A stretch of DNA of 64,000 nucleotides from Betaproteobacteria bacterium (GTDB lineage: Bacteria; Pseudomonadota; Gammaproteobacteria; Burkholderiales; Rhodocyclaceae), in NCBI GenBank assembly GCA_009782565.1, contig WRIU01000004.1, forward strand, positions 124,001-188,000, written 5' to 3'. The position numbers and the translations under genes are program-made. Position 1 is the stretch's first letter. Each line of letters opens with the position of its first letter. The notes under the pieces are model-generated. The model ran no database searches. It saw only the letters and a list, made by a program, of their open reading frames with translations, and had not been told where the DNA came from. This document shows positions 1 through 9,200 of the stretch, piece by piece.

Positions 1-545
1 GCAGCCAGAACGCCCTGACTGCCAGGCAGAACACAACGCCAGGGAGCGTATGACAGAACGTTTTCTCCATCCGGCATGACCTCATAACCGAGCCGAAGAT
101 ACACCGGCCCATCGCGTTGCGCTTTGAGTTGCGAAACGATGTCCGCATCAAAGGCGGGAACCAGACAGCGCACCCCCAAGGCGGCCATGACGGCGCAGTC
201 TTCCAGCGCATGGTGAGTCGGTCCCATATAGCCGTAACCGTAGCCGCCCCCGTTGCCGACAAGACATACTGGCAGTCTGGTCAAAGCAAGGTCGTTGCGG
301 ATTTGCTCGAAAGGCCGGGCATAACAGAACGGCGCGATGCTGTAAGCAAACACGTGCATGCCCTCACGCGCAAGTCCGGCGGCAATACCGATCATGCTCT
401 GTTCCGCCACGCCGCAATTGATGAAACGCTCGCCCAAGGCATCGCGCACTTCTTCCAGCGCCATGAAACCAAGGTCGCCTGTCAGGAAAAAACAATCGTC
501 ATCGGAAAAATTCTGGATGATTGCCTGGGCGAAAGCTTTTCTCAT
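1..545 (-). CDS. Transketolase, C-terminal subunit (partial, 3' end beyond window)
   Basis: Pyrimidine-binding half of a two-subunit transketolase; about 181 residues are visible and the end lies outside the window. It starts MRKAFAQAIIQNF and contains GDLGFMAL, then NCGVAEQSMIGIAAGLA, whose Glu matches the residue that activates thiamine diphosphate in the family. PTHHALED follows, as in transketolase and DXS central domains. The start overlaps the stop of the N-terminal subunit gene by 4 nt (ATGA), so the two are probably translationally coupled and form one heteromeric enzyme. It is the last visible gene of the polysaccharide locus. The reaction, transfer of a two-carbon ketol unit, is inferred from family; the sugar substrate is unknown. 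Confidence 0.88.
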   Translation of the reverse strand, partial: MRKAFAQAIIQNFSDDDCFFLTGDLGFMALEEVRDALGERFINCGVAEQSMIGIAAGLAREGMHVFAYSIAPFCYARPFEQIRNDLALTRLPVCLVGNGGGYGYGYMGPTHHALEDCAVMAALGVRCLVPAFDADIVSQLKAQRDGPVYLRLGYEVMPDGENVLSYAPWRCVLPGSQGVLA

Positions 546-1480
546 AACCTGCCCTCCGTCTGAATCCGTTGAATGCCTTCTTCATATTGTTCTCTGGTCA
601 ACGGCAGGTAATGAGATTCCAGCTTACCTTCAAAATGCAGGCCATACCCCTTCCTAGTGCGGAGCACAACGATATGTGGGCGGCGATTTTGAGTCACCCC
701 AGCCTGAAGGCTGGGGATTCCTCGATACGGTTCAGGGGAGCCTTCGGCTCCATGAACGATTGTCTCGCTTACCCCGAAACGTGTTTCGGGGATTGCGCTT
801 GACGCGTGTTCCGACGTTGCCAGCGCGGCGCGTATGGACTCAGGGTCATGCCCATCAACGGATTGCACAAAAGCGCCGAAAGCCTCAAAACGCGGAGCGA
901 GATCGGAAATTCCGATGACTTCGGCGGTACTTCCGAATCCCTGTAGACCATTCTGGTCAACCAGGATCACGAGATTGTCGAGTTCATGTCTGAGAGCAAA
1001 ATTGAGCGTCTCCCAACAAGAGCCTTCCTGCCATTCACCATCGGAACACAGGCAATAAACCCGCCCCCGGTTTTCCGGTTTTCCGGTTTTCCGCTTATGC
1101 CGTAACGCCAAAGCCAATCCGGCAGCCAATGAAGGCCCGTGACCGAGACTGCCTGTCGGAAAAAGTAGGCCGGGAACACCGCTGCCCGAAGGATGCCCAG
1201 GCAAAGTCGTCCCTTCGCCGCAAAATGTAGCCAATATTTCCTCTGACAACAGCCCTTTGGCCCACAGGGAGACATACAACGCCCCAGCCGCGTGCCCCTT
1301 GGAAAGTACGAAGCGGTCAGCCTCTGTCATGGTCGCAAGATGCAGCACCAGCATGGCATCCAGGCAGGAGAGATTGCCGCCGATATGCCCGGCATTTGCT
1401 TCGTAGTGCAAACGCAGAAGGCGCTGCCGGACGGTGGTGAGCACTTTGGAAAAATCGCGTGGGAGTGCTTCGTGCGGCAT
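542..1480 (-). CDS. Transketolase, N-terminal (thiamine diphosphate-binding) subunit with an in-frame repeat insertion
   Basis: The 312-residue protein carries family landmarks in order: NAGHIGGNLS (about 28), LSKGHAAGAL (about 58), GSLGHGPSLAAG (about 113), the ThDP/Mg motif CSDGEWQEGSCWE (about 145) and LVDQNGLQG (about 172). It should pair with the C-terminal subunit encoded immediately downstream (4-nt overlap). Two oddities are visible. Residues about 230-265 come from a palindromic repeat inserted in frame; relatives pass directly from the helix before it to the strand HIVVLRTRKGYG. Residues about 130-138 come from an 8-nt tandem repeat. Position in the glycan operon suggests a role in making an unusual sugar rather than central metabolism, which is inference. 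The frame is intact throughout. Confidence 0.88.
   Translation of the reverse strand: MPHEALPRDFSKVLTTVRQRLLRLHYEANAGHIGGNLSCLDAMLVLHLATMTEADRFVLSKGHAAGALYVSLWAKGLLSEEILATFCGEGTTLPGHPSGSGVPGLLFPTGSLGHGPSLAAGLALALRHKRKTGKPENRGRVYCLCSDGEWQEGSCWETLNFALRHELDNLVILVDQNGLQGFGSTAEVIGISDLAPRFEAFGAFVQSVDGHDPESIRAALATSEHASSAIPETRFGVSETIVHGAEGSPEPYRGIPSLQAGVTQNRRPHIVVLRTRKGYGLHFEGKLESHYLPLTREQYEEGIQRIQTEGRL
697..791. repeat. Palindromic repeat unit (three hairpins) inserted inside a coding sequence
   Basis: Three perfect inverted repeats follow each other: CCCCAGCCTGAAGGCTGGGG at 697-716, GGAGCC-TTC-GGCTCC at 737-751, and CCCCGAAACGTGTTTCGGGG at 772-791. Together with short flanks they make up an insertion of about 35 codons in the transketolase N-subunit gene without breaking its frame. 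The look is that of a REP- or IS200/IS605-derived palindromic element. The boundaries are estimated from where the protein stops resembling its family. Confidence 0.75.
1067..1093. repeat. 8-nt tandem repeat (CCGGTTTT x3 plus CCG) in the transketolase gene
   Basis: Three exact copies of CCGGTTTT (1067-1074, 1075-1082, 1083-1090) plus a partial fourth lie in the transketolase N-subunit coding sequence. They encode the KTGKPENRG stretch just before the ThDP motif. The unit length is not a multiple of three, so gain or loss of one copy would shift the frame. Confidence 0.85.
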
Positions 1481-1542
1481 TGCTGTTTATACCTTGTGAA
1501 GTGGCAAGTATAACGTCATCAGTTACTGTTTGACAAAGTGCG

Positions 1543-3114
1543 CTAGTCTCTGTCCTTCACATATACACTGCCGCTGAACCCACCGTAATTTTTTGTCATA
1601 TCAATCGGTATTTCAGCGATTTTTTTATATTGCGGTAAAAAGACAAGCGCTTTCTCCAATATATCCGCTCCCGTTCCTGGCCTATGGCTCAAAACAATGA
1701 TGTTGGGATTTTCTGCTAAAATACGGACTCGCAATGAGTCGGGAGAAAGTTGCCGCGCCAGGGCGAAAAGCCCAGGGTCGAAAAGAGGGTTGTCCGTCTT
1801 TGGAGGCAACAGGCCAGTGAGTGGGTACAAAAGAAAGTAATGCCCGCTCGTCATTAAAGTATCGTTGGGTTTTGCCACATCCTTAACAGCTTGGGCCATT
1901 TGAAGATAATTGCTTTGGGAAATCATATCGAGCGGCCAGGACGTTTGGGCAAGCCTGACCGGTAGCCGTCGCAGGGTTTCAGTCATGTTCCGAGGGACAT
2001 CCCTCGCTTGCGGAAACGAGAGAAGCAATGAAGAGACAAAAGCTACGATCGCCACACAGGGCGCGGTACACGGCGCAAAATTTTGACAAGTGCGAAACAG
2101 ATAGGCCGCCAGCCCGGACAGTCCGAGCAAACAGGTGGAGTAATGGTAGGGATATCCGCCTTTTGTGAGAACTTCAAAAAGCGGAGCTGCGGCAATAGCC
2201 ATCCAGAACAGGACACGCCCGTTCAAGACCTTCCTACGTGCTGCCGTAAGCAGTCCGCCGAGCAAAGCCAATCCGATTGGAACAAGAAAACTGACATTTT
2301 TCAGGCTCTCTTCCAATGAAAAAAGGCTTTGAGCAGTTAATTTTCCCGACTCCCTCGCCATGGCGGAAAATGTGGAATACGCTTCAAAAATATTGCTTAT
2401 CCCCCCCCTAGCCACGGCTAAGCATGCAAGAACGAGAAGAGCTGAAACCAGTCCGCCTGTGGCATAAAAGAGCGCAGCGCGTCGACCACGGACAACAAGA
2501 ATGCTCAGAAATCCAATGACGGCAAAAGGCAATAGAGCCTCTCTGAAGAGAACTGCGATCGCTGTCAACATGCCGCAAATAAGCCAGGACAACGCGATTT
2601 TATCGTTGCTGTTCAACCCGATTCGTAGCGCCGCGATGAGAAAGATAAAACTGACGCTTAACGAATTTTTGAAGCCATATTGGATAAAAATAGGTAGGTT
2701 AAACGCAAAAACTATAAATAATGAGAGAAAGAACCCTGTCCACAGGCTGTCGCTTTCCTGTTCCATGAGGCGAAACCATTGCCATGCCATCAGGGCAGAC
2801 ACCACAAGATCGCAGAGCCGCAAGGCGATGATATGGTTTATATCCCAAGAGAAAACAAAACTGAGAAGAAGCGGATAGATGTGCAATGGCCCCAGCGGAT
2901 ACAGAGTGCCTGAACTATGCAGTGCGTCATGCGCCAGCATGGCATGGAACGCATAATAGCCTTCGTCAGTGGCGGGAAAAGTGCTGGCTACCGCCAGTCG
3001 CATGGCAATCGGGACGAAACAGACAATCAGTCCGGCTACGTAAAACCAAATCGGTCGCGCCATAAATAAAACTGGTGCTCGTATCAATCTGGAGTTATTT
3101 AGCGCTGAAGTCAT
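1543..3114 (-). CDS. Polytopic membrane protein, GT-C/GT39-like glycosyltransferase candidate
   Basis: About 523 residues with some ten hydrophobic segments through residue about 370, then a soluble C-terminal part. An acidic motif after the first membrane segment (FPATDEGYYAFHAML) resembles the first-loop DE site of GT-C glycosyltransferases that use lipid-linked sugars, such as the ArnT/PMT/GT39 group. That places catalysis on the periplasmic face if correct. The soluble tail contains ENPNIIVLSH, as in other GT-C tails. I chose the ATG at 3114; upstream TTG or downstream ATG (3063) starts are possible, and no clear ribosome site decides. A run of eight G residues on the coding strand (2401-2408) falls near codon 235. 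Neighbours are glycan transferases. Confidence 0.6.
   Translation of the reverse strand: MTSALNNSRLIRAPVLFMARPIWFYVAGLIVCFVPIAMRLAVASTFPATDEGYYAFHAMLAHDALHSSGTLYPLGPLHIYPLLLSFVFSWDINHIIALRLCDLVVSALMAWQWFRLMEQESDSLWTGFFLSLFIVFAFNLPIFIQYGFKNSLSVSFIFLIAALRIGLNSNDKIALSWLICGMLTAIAVLFREALLPFAVIGFLSILVVRGRRAALFYATGGLVSALLVLACLAVARGGISNIFEAYSTFSAMARESGKLTAQSLFSLEESLKNVSFLVPIGLALLGGLLTAARRKVLNGRVLFWMAIAAAPLFEVLTKGGYPYHYSTCLLGLSGLAAYLFRTCQNFAPCTAPCVAIVAFVSSLLLSFPQARDVPRNMTETLRRLPVRLAQTSWPLDMISQSNYLQMAQAVKDVAKPNDTLMTSGHYFLLYPLTGLLPPKTDNPLFDPGLFALARQLSPDSLRVRILAENPNIIVLSHRPGTGADILEKALVFLPQYKKIAEIPIDMTKNYGGFSGSVYVKDRD
2401..2408 (-). repeat. Homopolymer G8 tract in coding strand
   Basis: Eight C residues on the plus strand (eight G in the coding strand) fall inside the GT-C-like gene and encode the end of Arg plus Gly-Gly. 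Tracts of this length in surface-glycan genes are prone to slippage. In this copy the gene is in frame. Confidence 0.85.
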
Positions 3115-3174
3115 GTTACATGGGTACAATCAAAAAGCTGAATTCTGTTAAAACGAGCCTCTCAGGTATTTGAT

Positions 3175-3999
3175 TTATTTTGTTGCCTCGACCGTTAAGG
3201 CGATATGTGGTATCCAGGAGCAGCCGGTTTCGCCACCATCATGTTTGTCTATGCCCCGTAATATCTCATGGCGAGAATTACCAAACTTGCACCGTTCAAT
3301 CTGTGAAAAACCGGCCAACCGCAGACTCTGTTCCAATGTTTCATAATCATAGAGAAATTTATGTCCATCCATATGAAAGCCGTTGTTGATAAACATAGAC
3401 GGAAGATATGTTTCTCCCGGAAGTAATTTGGCATATGGGTCTTGCGACCCTGAAATATGACGTAGTCGATGGGGAAGTTGAATCGTTTTCCAAGGTGCGG
3501 AAGACCATTCGTCAAGATAGCACTTTACGGTGATATACAAATCAGGAACCTGTGTTCTGATTACCCCTCCTTTCTTTAAAACACGAAAACATTCACGTAG
3601 AAGCTTAAAACCCTCCTGACGCGTGAAATGTTCAAAAAACTGCTCCGAGGTGATATATGAAACACTGGCATCCGCTATTTCCGCCATCGCGGTAAATACA
3701 TCCAGCTTGACGACAGCATCATTCCCCGGAGGATCAAAATGTTTGCCGTCACCCCCATCAATATTCGTCCAACCTTCAAGGGGTGAGTTTCCGCATCCCA
3801 AATTCAGTTTTTTATTTTCCAGTGACAAAAGCTTTTCGCGTTCCTGATGATAGAGTCGCGCCTTTTGTCGGATGTTTTCCTTTTCTAATGTTAAGGCCGA
3901 CTCGTCAACTATTTTTCTCAGACATTGCGTTTCAGCATATAGCCTTTTTATCGGCGGTATACACAAAGCAATTTTCTTTACTATACCTCGAAATAACAT
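3175..3999 (-). CDS. SAM-dependent class I methyltransferase with N-terminal coiled coil
   Basis: 274 residues. Residues 1-60 are charged and helical, then the SAM-binding motif KLNLGCGNSPLEGWTNID (about 66) begins a Rossmann methyltransferase. VLKKGGVIRTQVPDL is the post-motif-II signature of the COG4627-like family often seen in polysaccharide clusters. A strong ribosome site (AAGGAGT, about 5 nt before the ATG) supports the start. It lies between a glycosyltransferase and the GT-C-like protein in one minus-strand run, so a sugar or glycan terminus is the likely target; this is inference. AT-rich composition matches the rest of the locus. Confidence 0.75.
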   Translation of the reverse strand: MLFRGIVKKIALCIPPIKRLYAETQCLRKIVDESALTLEKENIRQKARLYHQEREKLLSLENKKLNLGCGNSPLEGWTNIDGGDGKHFDPPGNDAVVKLDVFTAMAEIADASVSYITSEQFFEHFTRQEGFKLLRECFRVLKKGGVIRTQVPDLYITVKCYLDEWSSAPWKTIQLPHRLRHISGSQDPYAKLLPGETYLPSMFINNGFHMDGHKFLYDYETLEQSLRLAGFSQIERCKFGNSRHEILRGIDKHDGGETGCSWIPHIALTVEATK

Positions 4000-4041
4000 A
4001 TAGACTCCTTATTTTCCGGGTTATTGATCGCAATAAAAAAG

Positions 4042-5139
4042 TCAGGCTTCATCGAAGCGGACTTCCCATGAGTTTTTTAATGCAAATGTACGAGCATGTT
4101 CAATATTTCTGCAAAATTGCAATGAAGTTTCTGCCAATTCAGCAGGATCGGAAACTAATTGGCTGATAAAAACACCGGGAACATTTGAGCGGAAACGCAT
4201 TTCACCGAAGTAAGTGGATAGCACAGGTAAAGCCAGCGCTGAGTATTCGTAATACTTGATCGGATCGACCGAATCAGTGAGTCTATTTCTTTTGAAAGGT
4301 ATCAAAGCCACATCGAAATTCAACATTGCCTTTAGAGCTGCATCATGATTACAAGCTGGTAGCAATATAACGTTATCTGGTAATTTATTTACTGACTTCT
4401 CAAAAACCGGGCCGATCAGACGAATTTCATCCTTTGGGCGGGCTCGCGCCAAAGCACACACCCAATCCCAGTCGAACCACGCAGCAATCGTTCCCACATA
4501 ACCAAAAACTCTTTTTTCTGATGATCCTGGCGGCACTCCTGATGCAAGCGACGGCAGTACTGATAAATCCAGCCCGTTATGTACCAAGCGCACATCATCG
4601 CAGTGACAACTCCAATGCTTCTGTATCTCAGTGCTCGATGCCCAGATGGTATCGACCCGTTGAGCAATCAAGCTTTCTCGCTGAGCCAAAGCAAGGCGAG
4701 AAAGGCCTGTATAGAATGCCGGAAAATCATCCATTGCGTCGTAGAGCGAAGAGCAATAGCGAAAACGCTTAAGTAAATCAAGCGCAAGAACCGACGGCTT
4801 GCCAATGGCAAGCAGGGTATCTGACGCTATCACAAATTCATCAATCATGTCAAAAGCGTGTCGCCACAACTGCCTATTCACCCAGCCTGAACCCGGAAGA
4901 GGCTCAACGGGAAGCCCGCCAGGTTTCAACACAGTGACCCAGGAAGGAGTTTCGGCGGATATGTTTGATGTAGGTGATACTCTTGGACGCCCTAAGTCGC
5001 TCAACCGTAAAAAACGCGTGGGATAAGGCTCGACCCATAGAACCGATCCGCCAGTACGGCTATGAAACCACTGGACAAATTTATGCGGCCGCTGGGCAAA
5101 GCTCTTCCAAGGTACTGGCGACAGGTAGATGAGACGCAT
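4042..5139 (-). CDS. Glycosyltransferase, GT-B fold (GT1/GT4-like)
   Basis: 365 residues. The N-terminus MRLIYLSPVPWKSFAQRPHKF resembles cytoplasmic GT-B transferases that begin by locating the acceptor site, and the C-terminal half carries GYVGTIAAWFDWDWV followed by PIKYYEYSALALPVLST, the sugar-nucleotide site pattern (P-x-K-x-x-E-Y) of GT4-type enzymes. The ATG at 5139 overlaps the wecB stop by one base (TGATG), indicating translational coupling. The donor sugar cannot be read from sequence. It probably adds one residue to the exported glycan. Confidence 0.75.
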   Translation of the reverse strand: MRLIYLSPVPWKSFAQRPHKFVQWFHSRTGGSVLWVEPYPTRFLRLSDLGRPRVSPTSNISAETPSWVTVLKPGGLPVEPLPGSGWVNRQLWRHAFDMIDEFVIASDTLLAIGKPSVLALDLLKRFRYCSSLYDAMDDFPAFYTGLSRLALAQRESLIAQRVDTIWASSTEIQKHWSCHCDDVRLVHNGLDLSVLPSLASGVPPGSSEKRVFGYVGTIAAWFDWDWVCALARARPKDEIRLIGPVFEKSVNKLPDNVILLPACNHDAALKAMLNFDVALIPFKRNRLTDSVDPIKYYEYSALALPVLSTYFGEMRFRSNVPGVFISQLVSDPAELAETSLQFCRNIEHARTFALKNSWEVRFDEA

Positions 5140-6269
5140 CAAGCAAAATACTCCCGCAATGTTTTCGTAATTCGTTCGGCAGCATACCCGTCGCCATAAG
5201 GGGATACCCCACGCGCCATGGCACGATAGGCGGACTCATCGTCTAGCAGCCGTTGCGCTTCTTCGACGATGCGTCCCTTGTTCGGCCCCACCAGTTTCAC
5301 AACCCCCTGTTCGACAGCCTCCGGCCGCTCAGTTTCATCACGTAGAACAAGCACGGGTTTTCCGAGGGCGGGCGCTTCTTCTTGTACCCCACCGGAATCT
5401 GTCAGGATGATATGAGCACACTTCATCGCAGCAATAAATGGTGCGTAATCCAGGGGAGAACAAAGCACAAAGTTCGGCAGGCCCTTTAAAAACTCATGCG
5501 CTACATCCTTGACATTCGGATTTGGATGAACTGGATAGAGAAATTGAACACTTGGATTATTTTCAGCTAATTCGCGCAAGGCTCGGCAAATATTGCGGAA
5601 CGGTTCTCCGAAGTTTTCCCTGCGATGCGAGGTAATCAGTACCAGACGTTTATCGGGATCCAGAGCGATGCCGAGTTTCAAATCCTTGGCTGCGCTCATC
5701 AGCAGAGCGTCTATTACCGTATTGCCCGTGACCACTATTGCAGAATCAGGGATACCCTCTTTCAGAAGGTTCTGCCGAGAACTCTCGGTAGGGGCAAAGT
5801 GCCAATGCGCCAATTTACCAGTGATGACGCGATTGGCTTCTTCAGGGAAAGGGTTTTGCATGTCCCATGTACGCAGTCCCGCCTCAACGTGGCCAACGGG
5901 AATGCGATGATAAAAACATGCCAGCGCGACGGTCATTACCGTTGTTGTATCGCCTTGCACGAGCACGACGTCGGGACGCTCTGCTTGCAGAACATCTTCC
6001 AGTTCTAACAGCAAACGCGCGGTCAAGGCTGTGAGTGCCTGATTGGGACGCATGATATTCAAGTCAATGTCGGGTTCGATCCCGAAAAAGTGCAGGACTT
6101 GATCCAGCATTTGGCGGTGTTGCGCTGTGGCTAAAACCCGCACATCTGCCCAAGCTTCGTTTTTCAAGGCCAAGATGACTGGGGCCATCTTTATGGCCTC
6201 AGGGCGGGTTCCTGCAACGCAAAGGATTTTTCTTTTCATGGATAAGAGTATATTGCTAGATAGAGACAT
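5139..6269 (-). CDS. wecB: UDP-N-acetylglucosamine 2-epimerase (non-hydrolysing)
   Basis: 376 residues, normal for WecB/MnaA. It interconverts UDP-GlcNAc and UDP-ManNAc in the cytoplasm. Visible signatures are CVAGTRPEAIKMAPVI near the N-terminus, VQGDTTTVMTVALA, HVEAGLRTWDMQNPFPEEAN and LTDSGGVQEEAPALGKPVLV. The start at 6269 has AAAGGTG just upstream; the usual family N-terminus (MKRKILCVAGTRPEA) begins at 6239 and is an alternative. It lies 8 nt after the three-domain glycosyltransferase gene and is coupled to the next transferase. With the TviB/WecC-like dehydrogenase of this locus it could supply UDP-ManNAcA. Confidence 0.93.
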   Translation of the reverse strand: MSLSSNILLSMKRKILCVAGTRPEAIKMAPVILALKNEAWADVRVLATAQHRQMLDQVLHFFGIEPDIDLNIMRPNQALTALTARLLLELEDVLQAERPDVVLVQGDTTTVMTVALACFYHRIPVGHVEAGLRTWDMQNPFPEEANRVITGKLAHWHFAPTESSRQNLLKEGIPDSAIVVTGNTVIDALLMSAAKDLKLGIALDPDKRLVLITSHRRENFGEPFRNICRALRELAENNPSVQFLYPVHPNPNVKDVAHEFLKGLPNFVLCSPLDYAPFIAAMKCAHIILTDSGGVQEEAPALGKPVLVLRDETERPEAVEQGVVKLVGPNKGRIVEEAQRLLDDESAYRAMARGVSPYGDGYAAERITKTLREYFA

Positions 6270-6277
6270 CGCACCTT

Positions 6278-9200
6278 TCAGACAACCTTCAAGACAGGTT
6301 CACACTCATTGGATGTACCTTTCTCGCTGATGATCTTACTGATCAGATGGATATAATTTTCGTAAGTGCGCTCCCTTTCCAGTGCAGCCAACTCCGTTGC
6401 TGAAAAATTAGGTCGTAGCGGTTCTTTCCATGTACAAATCATCGCCTCCGCAAGCCGTTGCTCGAACTCCGGAGTTGATTTCATTTCCCATATTGCTCCA
6501 TTGAAGTGCATCATGTCATAAACGGGCTCGACCAGCCTGATGCCCTGTCGTTCTGCAAAATTGGCGGCAAAACCGACAGCCGATGTGACAATAGGAATAT
6601 TTGCAGCTATCGCTTCGAGCCAGGTTAGCTGCCCCCCCTCGAAAAAGCTTGCAGAAGCAAAAGCCTCGGCCATCGCAAAATATTCATAAACGCTGGTCGT
6701 TGACCCACAATAGAGCACTTTCTCTTGCAGACCTTGTTTTTCAACATAATCAAGCATTTTCTTTAATAATCCCGTCTCATAGCAGGAGCCGAGAATCAAT
6801 AATCGGGAATTGATGCAAGTATGTAGTGCAATTTCAAACGCTTTAATCATTCCGAAATGATTTTTTTGATAGTTGATTGCACCTATATCAAGAAACACAA
6901 ATTCTTCGTCGGTAATGCCATGCTGGGCGCGCAAACGGGATCGAGCGTTTTTTTTATCCATGGATTTGTACGGATCGAGATTAATGCCGTTGGGAATTAC
7001 AACGCACTTTTCAGGCGCCACTCCAAGCCGCGAAATACTATAACGCCTAGCGTAATCAGACACTGCAACGAATGTGGTGGTCATGGCGGCAGCCTCTGCG
7101 AATTTACGACGCTGTTGATCGTCAAACCACATGTAGATGTTGTGTATTACCTGTACGAAAGGAATCGACCTTTGTCGGCAGAGAGAAATCCCTTGGATAG
7201 AATAGTGAGTAAGTAATAATTTCGGTTGTAATTGATCGAGCAAGATAGTGTAAGTCTTGTCCGCATAGGTGCAACAAATCACTGTTTGTCCCAGATCACG
7301 AGCCCGCTTGACGGCTGCTCCTTGGTGACCGAGCACCAGTAACATTACGCGGTAACCGGCTTGTACGAGTGTTCTGTTCAGATCGATGACGACGTTTTCG
7401 AGCCCTCCTGCTTCGAAATTATCGACCTGAACTAAAATATCGCAAGCAGTTAACTGTTTCGGTATTTCTGTGGAAATGTCGTTATTGGCAGATGGCATCG
7501 ATAAATAAGCGCGACGGATTCGCCTTGCTACTCTTCCCGCCAAGGTTTCTGGCGGAAGCATGCGGCGGAGTCTGCTCATAAACGATAACGACGAATTATT
7601 AATTCTGTTGGTCTCAAAAAATATTTTTATTTCTTTGGCTCCAGTTTGACGAATTTTTTTTAGAGATTCGTAAACCGCAAAATTCGTTGTTGCCATTTCT
7701 AGGCGTTGTTCCTCGTCAGGCAACTGACCGGCAAGAAACTCGTTCAAAGGAATAGAACGCATACCCAATGCTTTGAAATCGCCGAGATCATCACAGTCCA
7801 CAATCGGAACAACTCCCATGGCCAAATATTCTACGAGCTTGGTTGGGCATGCGACCCGGTTCACGATGCTGTCTTCACGGAGAATGAAACCATAATGACA
7901 CTCAGGATAGAGCGTTACGAGTTCGGAATGCGTTTTTGACTCTACCGTCACGACGCTTGCCACTGTTGGCGGCAGCATATCCTCTACTATTTGCGGTTCA
8001 GGGCAATAAAAACGATGAATGCAACGGTCTGCCGTTTTAATGATTGCGTCAATCATCTTTGATACTTGTTGCCATTTATGCAAGCCGCCCGCATAGACAA
8101 CCACTGGTTTTCCGTCAATCAAAGGGCGTGTCGAAAGAGTCGGCGTGAAATCTGGAAACATTGGGAAAGTAGCTATCTTCCCTTTAAGCGCACTGCGGAA
8201 TTTCTGCTGAAGATATAATGCCATCGCATTCGTCACGGCAACTATGAGGCCTGCTTTGTTTACAGCAAGCTTTTCCTGTTTCTCAAACAACATAGCACTA
8301 AAAAAATCGTTGTGCATTCTGAATTCTTCAGGAACAACGCCATGAATATCCACTACTTTGCGGATGAAAGGCAAGCGCAGCAGCAACCCAAAACGGTTGT
8401 CGTGCATTCGTAGCACACTATGAAAATATATTTTTCGGCTACGCAAGACAGTTAAAAAGGCCAGCAGACGAACAAATATTCTTCGTATTCTCGAACCAAC
8501 GACTCGTAACACGAGTACTTTTTGTTCTGGACGATCGAGCCAAAGATTACGTCCTTGTAGTGCACTTGTCTCCACGTAAATGCGCCAGCGGTCAGCAAAT
8601 AATCGATCGATAATTTGTATTCGTTGGAAATAGCCATCACTTTGGCGCTCTGGATAAAAATATCCCCCAAAAAAAACAATTCCATTAAACTTCAGAATGA
8701 AATTTAATCCATAACGCAAAAACCAGAAAAATCTACCTATGCGATTTGCAGGATATTTAGGTGTTGCTGCCTGCGGTGAATGCATTTTATGCATCATTCC
8801 TGTCATGAAAGAATGTATTGCAAAGTTACATTCGACTTTCTCATGAATACCTTTCGCAATTTGCGTTAAATCTGAAATTATAGAACTAGTTATAGCTTCT
8901 ATATTTTCATTTGACGATAAAGCATCTTTTATGCGTAGATTGACATCCTTCCAAATTTCACGCAGATCGCCATAGGTTTTGGCTGCCGCTATTTGGTGAG
9001 CCAACGTCTCAGGTATAATGCAATCTGAGGTTGCAAGCGTATTTTCAAAACGGAGGGATTCTGATTCAAAATAGTCAATTTGTTTGGCGCTATTTTTTAG
9101 ATAATTTTCGATAAACGGTTTCTGAAGAGGGAGTCGCTTTTTCTGTTGTAGCGCAAAGCCGAGGTCCATGGTTAATGCAGTGATGGGTTTCTCTGGTCGA

